Assembly (NCBI GenBank): GCA_913055785.1
Contig: CAJXLJ010000028.1
Coordinates: 1 to 36,304 of the forward strand
Source: an uncultured Parvularculaceae bacterium
Lineage (GTDB): Bacteria; Pseudomonadota; Alphaproteobacteria; Caulobacterales; Parvularculaceae
DNA: 36,304 bases
Reading direction: 5' to 3'
The notes beneath the pieces were generated by a model, which searched no databases, was not told where the DNA came from, and saw only the letters and a program-made list of their open reading frames with translations. Position numbers and translations under genes: made by a program. Below are positions 8,407 to 16,668 of the stretch, one piece after another. Numbering within the stretch: the first letter of the stretch is position 1; every line of letters begins with the position of its first letter.

Positions 8407-8465
8407 CGGACTTGCCCAAATCGTTGAATTCCGTCAAAAACGCCGGAAAAGAACGGGGTTAGATT

Positions 8466-8690
8466 ATGACTGATGAAGCTGTTCAGCGACTACAGGACGC
8501 CGAGGAACACCGGCGCTCCTATCAAGGAATCATGAAAGCGTCCTCCGAGGTCGGCGTACCGATGGCGCTCGCTCTCGCGATGTTCTTCACCAATCTGGTG
8601 ATGGCGCACGGCATCCTTCTGTCAATCTTTGCTGGCGTTGTGACTTATGTTTTCGTCCACATCGTCGTGAAGCTCTTCTTCTCCCACTAA
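8466..8690 (+). CDS. Small membrane protein, aa3-type cytochrome c oxidase subunit IV-like
   Basis: 74 aa. A short polar head ending HRRSYQGIMKAS (about 16-27) is followed by two hydrophobic stretches (about 32-46 and 50-70). The head plus first membrane segment resembles the small bacterial aa3 oxidase subunit IV domain, usually 40-70 aa with a conserved Tyr-x-Gly-Phe/Ile-x-Lys turn. From general knowledge, such genes often sit immediately upstream of pntA in alphaproteobacteria, as here (36 bp gap). It probably sits in the inner membrane with a respiratory complex. The presence of two rather than one hydrophobic segment is slightly unusual. Confidence 0.6.
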   Translation: MTDEAVQRLQDAEEHRRSYQGIMKASSEVGVPMALALAMFFTNLVMAHGILLSIFAGVVTYVFVHIVVKLFFSH

Positions 8691-8726
8691 AGCCTGAATG
8701 TTGCGGCTGACGCCGCGGGAGGCCTG

Positions 8727-9917
8727 ATGAAAATCGCCGTTCTCAAGGAGACGCGCTCGGGTGAGAGCCGGGTCGCGGCTTCGCCGGAAAGCGTCAAAAA
8801 ATTTGTCGGTCTTGGCGCGGAAATCGCCGTGCAGTCCGGTGCGGGAGAGGGAGCGCGGTTTTCAGACGAGGCCTATCGGGAAGCCGGCGCTTCGATTAGT
8901 CCGAGCGCGGCGGACGCCGCCCAGGGCGCCGATCTCATCGTCAAGGTACAGCGCCCGACAAGCGAGGAATTGCGGGTCTTCGGTCGGGGCGCCAAACTCG
9001 CCGCAATCCTATCACCTTATAATGATCCGGATTCTTTGGCTTCTTACGCCCGGCTTGGAGTGGACGCCTTCGCTCTTGATTTAATGCCGCGCATTACCCG
9101 CGCGCAGTCGATGGATGTTCTGTCCTCTCAGTCGAACCTCGCCGGCTACAAGGCGGTGATCGACGCGGCCGCCTATTACGGCCGTGCGCTGCCGATGATG
9201 ATGACTGCGGCGGGCACCATCGCGGCGGCGAAAGTCTTTGTTATGGGTGCCGGCGTTGCGGGGCTGCAGGCGATAGCGACGGCGCGACGGCTCGGCGCAA
9301 TAGTTTCGGCAACCGACGTCCGTTTCGCCGCCAAGGAACAGGTCGAAAGTCTTGGCGCGACCTTCGTGACCGTCGATGAAGAGGCGATGAAAGACGCCGA
9401 AACTGAAGGCGGCTACGCCAAGGAAATGTCGCAGGACTTCCAGCGTCGTCAGGCGGAATTCGTCGCAGAACACATCAAGAAACAGGATATTGTCATAACG
9501 ACAGCGCTGATCCCTGGCCGCCCCGCGCCGAAACTGATCAGTGAAGAGATGGCGCAAGGCCTGAAACCTGGTTCCGTGATCGTCGATCTGGCGGCGGAGC
9601 AGGGCGGCAATGTCGCCTTGACGCGTCCCGGTGAAGCCATTGAGATCGGCGGCGTTACCATTCTCGGCTTTTTCAACGTGCCGGGAAGGCTCGCCGCCGA
9701 CGCGTCGAGCCTGCTCGCCCGCAATATCTACAATTTCGTTTCCGCCTTCTGGGACAAGGAGAAGTCGGATTTCATTGTCGACTGGGACGACGATATCTTC
9801 AAAGGCGTTGGCCTTACGCGCGACGGCGCTGTCGTTCACGCCGCCTTTGCAGGCGCCGAATCCGCTCAGGCGGCTGTCGATTCGGCGCCCGGAGAGACTG
9901 GCGAAGAAGAAGAGTAA
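8727..9917 (+). CDS. pntAA: Proton-translocating NAD(P) transhydrogenase subunit alpha-1
   Basis: 396 aa. It is the soluble NAD(H)-binding domain (dI) of the membrane transhydrogenase, which passes hydride between NADH and NADP+ using the proton gradient and supplies NADPH. Seen: start MKIAVLKET with ESRVAASPESV, MMTAAGTIAAAKVFVMGAGVAG (Rossmann GxGxxG) near 156-177, the mobile-loop region, and the LIPGRPAPKLI segment. The length and the separate downstream genes show the split three-gene form typical of alphaproteobacteria, not the fused PntA of enterics. It is first of three tightly spaced genes. The C-terminus is very acidic (GETGEEEE). Confidence 0.96.
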   Translation: MKIAVLKETRSGESRVAASPESVKKFVGLGAEIAVQSGAGEGARFSDEAYREAGASISPSAADAAQGADLIVKVQRPTSEELRVFGRGAKLAAILSPYNDPDSLASYARLGVDAFALDLMPRITRAQSMDVLSSQSNLAGYKAVIDAAAYYGRALPMMMTAAGTIAAAKVFVMGAGVAGLQAIATARRLGAIVSATDVRFAAKEQVESLGATFVTVDEEAMKDAETEGGYAKEMSQDFQRRQAEFVAEHIKKQDIVITTALIPGRPAPKLISEEMAQGLKPGSVIVDLAAEQGGNVALTRPGEAIEIGGVTILGFFNVPGRLAADASSLLARNIYNFVSAFWDKEKSDFIVDWDDDIFKGVGLTRDGAVVHAAFAGAESAQAAVDSAPGETGEEEE

Positions 9918-9940
9918 AATCCTAAAGGAACCGACCGGCC

Positions 9941-10414
9941 ATGCAGGATAAAAAAGAAAGCATCGAAGAGGCCGCCAGAACTGCCGAGGAACTGGCCAAG
10001 GCCGCCGAAACGGCGGCGGCGAATGCGAGCGGAAATGCGGAAGCGGCGACAGCCGCCGCTGAGCAGGCGCGGACGATCGCCGATCAGCTCGCTGTTCTCG
10101 CCGCGGCAAGCCCAATCTCAGACTTCGTGTTTCTTTTGACGATTTTCATTCTGGCGATTTTCGTCGGCTATTACGTCGTCTGGTCCGTTACGCCGGCGCT
10201 TCACACACCGCTTATGTCCGTCACCAACGCCATATCTTCCGTTGTGATTGTCGGGGCGCTGATCGCGCTCGGCGCGGACCTTGCGGATTCCGCCGCCGGC
10301 GGCTGGTCGAAACTGTTGGGCTTCGGCGCTGTGGCGCTCGCCAGCGTCAATATTTTCGGCGGATTTCTTGTAACCCAGCGCATGCTTGAAATGTACAAGA
10401 AGAAAGAACGGTAG
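9941..10414 (+). CDS. pntAB: NAD(P) transhydrogenase subunit alpha-2 (membrane part)
   Basis: 157 aa. Residues 58-157 hold the membrane helices of the alpha subunit ([40 protein letters not shown], and [20 protein letters not shown]); the [17 protein letters not shown] loop is diagnostic. The first 55 residues are an unusual Ala/Glu-rich, probably helical and amphipathic extension ([18 protein letters not shown] and more), likely cytoplasmic. It forms part of the proton channel domain (dII) with PntB. It lies 23 bp after pntAA with AAAGGAA upstream, and 9 bp before pntB. Confidence 0.95.
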   Translation: MQDKKESIEEAARTAEELAKAAETAAANASGNAEAATAAAEQARTIADQLAVLAAASPISDFVFLLTIFILAIFVGYYVVWSVTPALHTPLMSVTNAISSVVIVGALIALGADLADSAAGGWSKLLGFGAVALASVNIFGGFLVTQRMLEMYKKKER

Positions 10415-10423
10415 GGCGCATTC

Positions 10424-11824
10424 ATGGCTGACAATCTTCCCGCCCTGCTTTACGTCGCCTCGGGCATCCTTTTCATCCTGGCGCTGCGCGGCCTTTCCTC
10501 GCCGGAGACTGCCCGGCAGGGAAATCGCTTCGCCATCATCGGTATGGGTATCGCCGTTGTGACGACCTTGTTCGTTCTGGAGAACAAGGGTTTCGGTACA
10601 TGGGTATTGGTGCTGGTCGCTGTCGCCGTCGGCGCAGTGCCCGGCGCCTATATCGCCCGGCGTATTCCCATGACGGCGATGCCGCAGCTCGTGGCGGCTT
10701 TTCACAGCCTTGTCGGTCTCGCCGCGGTTTTCATCGCCTGGGCTGCGTTTCTGGCGCCGCGCGCATTCGGTATCGGAGAGCCAAACGAGATCCACCTGCA
10801 GTCAATTGTCGAAATGTCGCTCGGAGTTGCGATCGGGGCGATCACGTTCTCCGGGTCGATCATCGCTTTCGCCAAACTGAACGGAAATATGTCGGGCAAG
10901 CCTATTCTCTTGCCTTTCCGGCATTCCATCAATCTCGGCATTGCGCTTTTTATTCTGTTGTTCATCGGCATGTTGATGACCTTCGAACAATCGCCGACGA
11001 TCTTCTTCCTGTTGACGCTCCTGGCGTTCATTCTCGGTTTTCTCATCATCATTCCGATCGGCGGCGCCGACATGCCGGTGGTCGTGTCGATGCTCAACTC
11101 CTATTCCGGCTGGGCGGCGGCGGGGATCGGCTTTACGCTCGAGAATATGGCGCTGATTATCACCGGCGCGCTTGTCGGATCATCGGGCGCGATCCTCTCC
11201 TATATCATGTGCAAGGGCATGAACCGCTCTTTTATATCGGTCATCCTCGGCGGCTTTGGCGGCGAGGATGTCGCGATTGGCGCTGCGGGTGAGGAAACCC
11301 GTCCCGTCAAGCAGGGGTCAGCTGACGACGCCGCATTCATCATGAAGAACGCCAACAAGGTGATTGTCGTGCCGGGCTACGGCATGGCGGTGGCGCAGGC
11401 GCAGCACGCTCTGAAAGAAATGGCAGACAAGCTCAAGGAAGAAGGCGTTGAGGTGAAATACGCCATCCATCCCGTGGCGGGACGGATGCCGGGGCACATG
11501 AACGTACTGCTCGCAGAAGCGCAGGTGCCTTATGACGAAGTATTCGAGCTTGAGGATATCAATTCGGAATTCCGCACCGCCGATGTGGCGTTTGTCATCG
11601 GCGCTAATGACGTGACTAACCCGGCGGCGAAGACCGACAAGGCCTCGCCGATCTACGGCATGCCGGTGCTGGATGTGGAAAACGCCGGGACTGTGCTGTT
11701 CGTCAAACGCTCCATGGCGTCAGGCTATGCCGGCGTTCAAAATGAGCTCTTCTTCCGTGACAACACGATGATGTTGTTCGGAGACGCCAAGAAGATGTGC
11801 GAGGAAATCGTCAAATCGCTCTAA
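10424..11824 (+). CDS. pntB: NAD(P) transhydrogenase subunit beta
   Basis: 466 aa, usual length. The N-terminal about 260 residues contain the membrane helices, with MPQLVAAFHSLVGLAAV and IIPIGGADMPVVVSMLNSYSGWAAA. The C-terminal third is the NADP(H)-binding domain dIII, with VIVVPGYGMAVAQAQHAL, HPVAGRMPGHMNVLLAEA and FVIGANDVTNPAAKTD, all diagnostic. It completes the inner-membrane proton-pumping complex. Last gene of the operon; I saw no convincing terminator in the 50 bp before the convergent mipA-like gene. Confidence 0.97.
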   Translation: MADNLPALLYVASGILFILALRGLSSPETARQGNRFAIIGMGIAVVTTLFVLENKGFGTWVLVLVAVAVGAVPGAYIARRIPMTAMPQLVAAFHSLVGLAAVFIAWAAFLAPRAFGIGEPNEIHLQSIVEMSLGVAIGAITFSGSIIAFAKLNGNMSGKPILLPFRHSINLGIALFILLFIGMLMTFEQSPTIFFLLTLLAFILGFLIIIPIGGADMPVVVSMLNSYSGWAAAGIGFTLENMALIITGALVGSSGAILSYIMCKGMNRSFISVILGGFGGEDVAIGAAGEETRPVKQGSADDAAFIMKNANKVIVVPGYGMAVAQAQHALKEMADKLKEEGVEVKYAIHPVAGRMPGHMNVLLAEAQVPYDEVFELEDINSEFRTADVAFVIGANDVTNPAAKTDKASPIYGMPVLDVENAGTVLFVKRSMASGYAGVQNELFFRDNTMMLFGDAKKMCEEIVKSL

Positions 11825-11874
11825 CGCGAGTTGCCAGATTGGCTCTTACAGGCGTTGCTTTTAATTAGCGCAGA

Positions 11875-12966
11875 CTAGTCGTCATCGCCGAAGGTGAATT
11901 CGCGCATCAGGTGGAAGCCGAAGCGGAACTGGTCGCGGGCGCCATATTGGGCGATGATTGGCGAGGTCGCGAACTGGTTGTCGTAGACATAAGAGTAAGT
12001 GACGTAAGGGTTGAGCGACCACCGGTCGAAGAGATTGATATAGGCGGTCGCGCTCGCACCAATATCCCTGAAACCGGCGTCTGCGTCATGAACGGGCAGG
12101 TTGCCCATGGAAGCCAGCGACTGTTCCGGCGTCACAGAAAAATAGGCGTCGGCGAAACGGTTGCCGACCCAAGTGGCGGTCGCAGAAGTTGAAAGGGATA
12201 AGGCGTCCGACCGGAAGATAAGCGCCGTCACCGATCCATCGACGACCGTGCCGCGGTGACCGGTCTTGATGCCGTGGCGCACCTTCGCCTTGAAAGCGAA
12301 ACGATCGAGAAACGTCGTCGCTGCGAAGCCGCCAAACTCGAATGTCGTGCCGACATCCCCCAGCCCCATGAGGGCGGGATTATCAGTTTCCTTGCGTTTC
12401 TTTCGCAAGCGCATGGTTGGACCGAGTTTGAAGCCGGAAAACCCGATTACGGCGATGTCGACGCCTTCATCGTCGAGGAACAGGAAGTTGCGGAACCGCA
12501 CATAGACCTGCGGATCGACATTCCACTCATAATCGTCCGAGCCGAAATAATCGGGTTCGTAGACAGGGCCGAGGCCGATGCTGAGATTGGTGGCGTCCGG
12601 GATCAGGAAGTTGAAGGCGCCGAAAAAGCCCTGATTGTCGCCATCATCCCCCGATGTGATGCGCGTGCCGACTCGGTCATATTCGTCTTCGCCGTCATAG
12701 GCGGGACCGAAGGCGAGCGGCCTCAGACGCGGTTCATCCAGTTTCTGGCTGTCTTCTTCCTGCTGATAAGAAATCCGCTGAGCTTCTTCTTCTTTTTCCC
12801 GTTGCTCACGGGCCTCTTCCTCACGTTCCTTTTGGGATTTACCAAAAAGCATGGGACTGAGCGAAGGCTCGTCGATCGTTTGCTGGGCGGAAGCAGGCGC
12901 AGCAAAGACCATGGCGAGGCTGGCGCCTAGCAGAAGCGTTGAACAAATACTGGTCGCTGGTCTCAT
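11875..12966 (-). CDS. MipA/OmpV family outer-membrane protein
   Basis: 363 aa from ATG 12966. Signal peptide residues 1-27 ending ASA/QQ. From about 105 on it looks like a MipA/OmpV beta barrel: GLGPVYEPDYFGSDDYEW, DPQVYVRFRNF, alternating hydrophobic strands, and AYFSVTPEQSLAS near 270. The barrel ends REFTF followed by an acidic tail GDDD, so the usual terminal Phe is displaced. Before the barrel lies an unusual segment: two near-copies of DEPxLxPxxFG (32-42 and 78-88) flanking a very charged Glu/Arg/Gln helix (43-76). Family members are scaffolds or adhesin-like barrels; the role here is unknown. A GTG at 12987 is an alternative start, but the signal peptide favours 12966. Confidence 0.82.
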   Translation of the reverse strand: MRPATSICSTLLLGASLAMVFAAPASAQQTIDEPSLSPMLFGKSQKEREEEAREQREKEEEAQRISYQQEEDSQKLDEPRLRPLAFGPAYDGEDEYDRVGTRITSGDDGDNQGFFGAFNFLIPDATNLSIGLGPVYEPDYFGSDDYEWNVDPQVYVRFRNFLFLDDEGVDIAVIGFSGFKLGPTMRLRKKRKETDNPALMGLGDVGTTFEFGGFAATTFLDRFAFKAKVRHGIKTGHRGTVVDGSVTALIFRSDALSLSTSATATWVGNRFADAYFSVTPEQSLASMGNLPVHDADAGFRDIGASATAYINLFDRWSLNPYVTYSYVYDNQFATSPIIAQYGARDQFRFGFHLMREFTFGDDD

Positions 12967-13233
12967 CAGGCCCCCCAACTCCGTCACATTCGCCGGGCTA
13001 TTTTACCGGCGTTAACCCTGAAAGCTACTGTCCGTTCGTCAATATTCTGTTCAAGAATACCGGATGAATGTGATTTTTCTGTGATTCTGGAGTGCGCCGG
13101 TCTTCTGAAAACCAGCTGAGAATGGGGAAATTGCCGACGCTTGGCCTCCAGCCAGCGTTATACTTGGCCGGTTTCCAGCCCTGCCGACGGCCTGACGGTC
13201 TTTTAGGGCAGGGCGGGGGCGAGCAAATCCGCC
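12967..13233. other. Intergenic region between rpsU and the mipA-like gene
   Basis: 267 bp between two minus-strand genes. It should hold the end of the rpsU transcript and the mipA-like promoter. An 8-bp inverted repeat, GCCCTGCC / GGCAGGGC (13178-13185 and 13207-13214, 21-nt loop), lies about 20 bp after the rpsU stop. It is a weak terminator candidate because no T-run follows. AT-rich sequence at 13030-13085 is the likely promoter zone. No coding frame is supported. Confidence 0.35.
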
Positions 13234-13443
13234 CTAGATGACGCCTTCGCGCTGCTGGCGCTTGCGCATCAGCTTGCGGGCGCGTCGCACGGCTTCCGCC
13301 TTCTGGCGGGCGCGCTTTTCCGACGGCTTTTCATAAAATTTCCGGCGTTTCATTTCCCGGAAAGTCCCCTCGCGCTGCATTTTTTTCTTAAGCGCTTTAA
13401 GGGCTTGCTCGACATTGTTGTCGCGGACAAAAATCTGAACCAA
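13234..13443 (-). CDS. rpsU: 30S ribosomal protein S21 (TTG start)
   Basis: 69 aa, typical for bS21. [20 protein letters not shown] and [22 protein letters not shown] are the conserved family sequence, followed by a very basic tail. It binds the small subunit near the anti-Shine-Dalgarno region. The start is a TTG at 13443: AAGGAGG lies 9 nt upstream (13453-13459 on the minus strand), and translation from it gives exactly the family's usual N-terminus. A GTG at 13479 would put the ribosome-binding site inside the coding frame and add 12 foreign residues, so it is rejected. It is divergent from coq9. Confidence 0.95.
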   Translation of the reverse strand: MVQIFVRDNNVEQALKALKKKMQREGTFREMKRRKFYEKPSEKRARQKAEAVRRARKLMRKRQQREGVI

Positions 13444-13519
13444 GACTTCCAGCCTCCTTGCTGAAAATAAAAACGTCACGGGGGATAGCCGCGACGCGAA
13501 ACGAAACCCGGCTCACAGG

Positions 13520-13538
13520 CGCCTGTTTTATGCAGGCG
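13520..13538 (-). other. Hairpin in the rpsU leader
   Basis: Inverted repeat CGCCTG / CAGGCG with a 7-nt loop, about 77-95 nt upstream of the rpsU TTG start and just downstream of the proposed promoter. It would form in the 5' leader and could affect leader stability or translation. The function is not supported beyond its position. Confidence 0.25.
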
Positions 13539-13553
13539 GGTGAGGCGACGCGG

Positions 13554-13582
13554 CCTATACCAAAGCTCCGCGCCGCTGTCTA
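13554..13582 (-). promoter_or_regulatory. Predicted rpsU promoter
   Basis: On the minus strand, TAGACA (five of six matches to TTGACA) is followed after 17 nt by TATAGG, with TGG just before it (extended -10-like). The predicted start is about 100 nt upstream of the rpsU TTG codon. It lies between divergent rpsU and coq9. Confidence 0.4.
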
Positions 13583-13612
13583 TATACGGGTGCGAGCAAG
13601 GAGAAGCCAGTG

Positions 13613-14395
13613 ATGGGCTCCGCAAAATCCGCTTCTGGACCGGAAAACACCGCTGAAATCGACGGTTTTGAGCCGGTTCGGCAGGCGGTTCTGGCCGAAG
13701 CGCTGAAAATGGCCGCGTTTGAGGGCTGGACGGGGCAAATGCTGGCCTCGGCGGGGGAATCGGTCGGAATCGCGCCGGCCAGCATCCGGGCGGCGTTTCC
13801 CGGCGGTGTTCGCGATCTCCTGCGTTACTGGTCTGCAGAAACGGACAGAACCATGTCGGCTGCGATGAGCGGTCCGGAATACGAGGCCCTGAAGATCCGC
13901 GAAAAGGTGGCGTTTGCGATTCAGGCGCGGCTCGACGCTCTCCGCCCCCATAAGGAGGCGGCGAGACGGGCGGCGGCGCTTCTCGCTCTGCCGCCATACG
14001 GACTCCTCGGTGCGAGGCTCGCCTGGTCGACGGCGGATGCGGTCTGGCGGGGGCTCAAGGACAAGTCGACCGATTTTAACTTCTATTCGAAACGAGGGAT
14101 CCTGACCGGCGTCTGGACAAGCGTCTTCGCCAGATGGCTGGCCGACGAGACAGCTGAAGAGGCGGCCACCAAGGCGTTTCTCGACGCGCGTATCGGCAAT
14201 GTCATGCAGATCGAGAAAGCCAAAGCTCGGATGCGGGAAATCGGTCTCGATCCCGCCAAGCCAATCGAATGGCTTGCGAAACTGCGTTACCCGGCGTCCG
14301 CATCTGCGGGAAATAACCATGCCCGCGAAGCGAAGGTCGACGAAGCGCTGGAAGAAACGTTTCCGGCGAGTGACGCGCCTTACTGGACACCCTAG
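13613..14395 (+). CDS. COQ9 family ubiquinone-biosynthesis protein
   Basis: 260 aa. The bacterial COQ9 family was first labelled 'rpsU-divergently transcribed protein', and this gene sits exactly there. The N-terminal half is TetR-like helical (EALKMAAFEGWTGQMLASAGESVGI), then FPGGVRDLLRYW, and the C-terminal half carries WSTADAVWRGLKDKSTDFNFYSKRGIL, the conserved COQ9 signature. COQ9 binds lipid and helps the Coq7 hydroxylase step of ubiquinone synthesis. The last 20 or so residues (VDEALEETFPASDAPYWTP) are not part of the COQ9 core. They match a short motif I know as small stand-alone proteins in other bacteria, so this may be a fused tail. The start ATG 13613 follows AAGGAG. Confidence 0.88.
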   Translation: MGSAKSASGPENTAEIDGFEPVRQAVLAEALKMAAFEGWTGQMLASAGESVGIAPASIRAAFPGGVRDLLRYWSAETDRTMSAAMSGPEYEALKIREKVAFAIQARLDALRPHKEAARRAAALLALPPYGLLGARLAWSTADAVWRGLKDKSTDFNFYSKRGILTGVWTSVFARWLADETAEEAATKAFLDARIGNVMQIEKAKARMREIGLDPAKPIEWLAKLRYPASASAGNNHAREAKVDEALEETFPASDAPYWTP

Positions 14396-14558
14396 CCGCG
14401 CCGCGAAATGCGGCCGAATTGCGGCTTAACCATCTAAGATACCTCAAGATCGCCATATCTCGCCCCGCCGGAGCCCCGTTTTAACCAAATTGGACCGGCA
14501 TCACCCTCTCACGGTTGTTGCGTAATGGGTGAAGCGTTGAGACCGAAGGGCGAGAGAC

Positions 14559-14987
14559 ATGGTATGGGCGGCATTCGCTGCGGTGATCGCGGCTGCGGGC
14601 GTTAACAATCCCGCAGCTGACGAAATGGCGGAACGCAAACTGGATTTTCACAAGGAGCGCCTCGTTGAGGCGGAAAAGCCTGTCGTGCAGATCTTGCGCG
14701 CGGTCGCGACAGGCGCTGCCGCGATAGCGGTTTACGAATCCGCAGACCAGCCGATCGAATTCTATCCCTTGCGGTTTGAGAACACCGGCTCCGGCTTTTC
14801 ATTGGCCGACAAGCTCCGCATGAAACGCGGCGGTTTCGATTTTGCGGTTTCCGCCTTTAGCCCGAAAATGACGAGCGAAGCCGGCCCGGTTCGCGATGCC
14901 AGGACAGAAGCGCGAAAGATGTCGAAAGTGATACCGGGTTATCCGCAACCGGCGCAGCTCGTGGTCGGCGTCAAAATTTCATTTTAG
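14559..14987 (+). CDS. Small exported protein of unknown function
   Basis: 142 aa, not recognised. Residues 1-20 are hydrophobic and Ala-rich (MVWAAFAAVIAAAG) and look like a short signal peptide without the usual basic N-region. The rest is mixed polar with strand-like stretches (AIAVYESADQPIEFYPLRFE, LVVGVKISF at the end), suggesting a small beta-rich periplasmic or envelope protein. GAAGGGCGAGAGAC before the ATG can serve as a ribosome-binding site. Its TAG stop overlaps the convergent purK stop: the four bases TTAG at 14984-14987 serve both genes. Codon use looks like the neighbours, so I think it is real. Confidence 0.6.
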   Translation: MVWAAFAAVIAAAGVNNPAADEMAERKLDFHKERLVEAEKPVVQILRAVATGAAAIAVYESADQPIEFYPLRFENTGSGFSLADKLRMKRGGFDFAVSAFSPKMTSEAGPVRDARTEARKMSKVIPGYPQPAQLVVGVKISF

Positions 14988-16108
14988 GCGCTGCGCTTCA
15001 GGCGTGTAACGTGGCCCATTTTACGGCCTGCGCGCGCTTGCCGTTTTCCGTAAAGATGAATGCATGCGTCCGGCGCGGAAGCGAGTTCCCGCCAGGCGTT
15101 CACCTCATCGCCGATCAGGTTTTCCATCACGGCGTCTGAATGGCGCGCCGGGTCACCGAGGGGCCAGCCGGCGACCGCTCTTATATGTTGTTCGAACTGG
15201 GAGACGGCGCAGGCGTCAGTCGTCCAGTGGCCGGAATTATGAACGCGCGGTGCGAACTCATTGATCACGACGTCGCCATTTTTGAGGACAAAGAATTCGA
15301 CGCCGATTACGCCGACATAGTCGAGCGCCGCTAGAATCGCTGATGTCACAGAACGCGCCTTGCGGGCGGTTTCGGGTGTAACCCGCGCCGGTGCGGACGA
15401 AGTTTTTAGAATGCCGGAACGGTGAACGTTCTCGGCCGGGTCGTACAACTGGACTTCGCCGCCAGCGGACCGTGCGCCGATGATGGAGATCTCACGTTCG
15501 AACGGAACGAACGCTTCCAGGATCGACGGCGCAGCGCCGATTTCATCCCAAGCGAATGCAATGGCTTTTTGAAACGCCTCCGGCAGGTCCTCATCCTTAT
15601 CAGTCAGCGTTGTCTGACCTTTGCCGTCATATCCGAGCCGTCGCGTTTTCAGGATTGCCGGACGGCCAATTCTGTTCAGCCCTTCCTCGAGCGAGGCGAG
15701 ATCGTCGACGGCGTGATAGTCTGCTGTCGCGGCGCCGAGCGCATTGATGAAATCCTTCTCGAACAGCCTGTCCTGCGCCTTTTCGAGGGCCTTCGCGCCA
15801 GGCCGCACGGTTGCGCCGATGGAGGTCAGGAAGGCGACCGTTTCCGCTGGTACATTCTCGAATTCATAAGTGATGACGTCGACTGATGCGGCGAAAGCGG
15901 CGAGCGCCGGCTCATCCGTATAGGATGCATGTGTGAAAACGGCTGACACATCCTCGGCAGGGCAAGGCGTATCGGGGCAATAGCTGTGGGTTTTCAGCCC
16001 AAGCTGGGCCGCCGCCATAGCGAGCATGCGTCCGAGTTGACCGCCGCCGAGAACGCCGATTACGCCGCCTGGCTCAACGATGGCAGGGTGATTGATGCTC
16101 GCTTGCAT
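14984..16108 (-). CDS. purK: 5-(carboxyamino)imidazole ribonucleotide synthase
   Basis: 374 aa. ATP-grasp enzyme converting AIR, bicarbonate and ATP to N5-CAIR in purine synthesis. Seen: GGVIGVLGGGQLGRMLAMAA at the N-terminus, TYEFENVPAE near 82-91, the ATP-grasp lid and Lys strand AILKTRRLGYDGKGQ, FEREISII, VEFFVLKNGDVVINEFAPRVHNSGHWT (metal-binding and substrate residues), and SQFEQHIRAVAGWPLG. The frame is open further upstream, but ATG 16108 is the family start. It lies 7 nt after the purE stop, with no strong ribosome-binding site of its own, which suggests translational coupling. Confidence 0.96.
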   Translation of the reverse strand: MQASINHPAIVEPGGVIGVLGGGQLGRMLAMAAAQLGLKTHSYCPDTPCPAEDVSAVFTHASYTDEPALAAFAASVDVITYEFENVPAETVAFLTSIGATVRPGAKALEKAQDRLFEKDFINALGAATADYHAVDDLASLEEGLNRIGRPAILKTRRLGYDGKGQTTLTDKDEDLPEAFQKAIAFAWDEIGAAPSILEAFVPFEREISIIGARSAGGEVQLYDPAENVHRSGILKTSSAPARVTPETARKARSVTSAILAALDYVGVIGVEFFVLKNGDVVINEFAPRVHNSGHWTTDACAVSQFEQHIRAVAGWPLGDPARHSDAVMENLIGDEVNAWRELASAPDACIHLYGKRQARAGRKMGHVTRLKRSA

Positions 16109-16115
16109 GTGGGGA

Positions 16116-16613
16116 TCAATCTTCGACCGATTCTGCGATGCCGCCGGTTTGTTTTGTCCGCCAGTCGTCAAGGCGCCCGGCGAGCGCATCATCGTGAACG
16201 GCGAGAATGGCTGCAGCGAGCAGCCCGGCGTTTGCAGCGCCCGCATCGCCGATAGCGACCGTCGCCACCGGCACGCCTGCCGGCATCTGGACAATGGAAA
16301 GCAGGCTGTCGAGCCCTTTGAGGGCTTTTGACTGCACCGGCACGCCAATGACCGGCAGCGGGGTCATTGAGGCCGCCATGCCCGGCAGATGCGCAGCGCC
16401 GCCGGCGCCTGCGATGATGGCCTTGAGCCCCCGCGATTTCGCTGTCCTGGCGTATTCGTAAAGCCGGTCCGGGGTGCGATGCGCCGAGACGATCCGGGTT
16501 TCATAAGGAACGCCGAGGGCGTCGAGATTATCCGCCGCGCGTTTCAGCGTTGGCCAGTCCGAGCGCGAGCCCATGATGATTCCAACTAGCGGTGTCGGCT
16601 GGTCTCCGGCCAT
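16116..16613 (-). CDS. purE: N5-carboxyaminoimidazole ribonucleotide mutase
   Basis: 165 aa. It converts N5-CAIR to CAIR in de novo purine synthesis. [17 protein letters not shown] at the N-terminus, [18 protein letters not shown] with the catalytic SAHR loop, and [14 protein letters not shown] are diagnostic for class I PurE. The start at 16613 follows GGAGGA by about 6 nt. Together with purK it forms a two-gene operon. The 5' side holds a long structured leader or separate RNA (16669-16840), so expression may be linked to that element. Confidence 0.96.
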   Translation of the reverse strand: MAGDQPTPLVGIIMGSRSDWPTLKRAADNLDALGVPYETRIVSAHRTPDRLYEYARTAKSRGLKAIIAGAGGAAHLPGMAASMTPLPVIGVPVQSKALKGLDSLLSIVQMPAGVPVATVAIGDAGAANAGLLAAAILAVHDDALAGRLDDWRTKQTGGIAESVED

Positions 16614-16668
16614 GGCTGTCCTCCGCCCGGTACGGGGCCTCAAAGCGAAGCGGGGCTTATAGCAGGCC

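Noticed and set aside
11825-11874. Sigma-54 promoter (TGGC...TTGC) after pntB
   Set aside because: The spacing between the GG and GC elements is about four bases too long.
13178-13214. Terminator for rpsU
   Set aside because: The stem is good (8 bp) but the loop is 21 nt and no T-run follows; kept only as a remark on the intergenic region.
13580-14320. Antisense frame of 246 codons over coq9
   Set aside because: The plus-strand frame has clear COQ9 motifs and the antisense frame has none.
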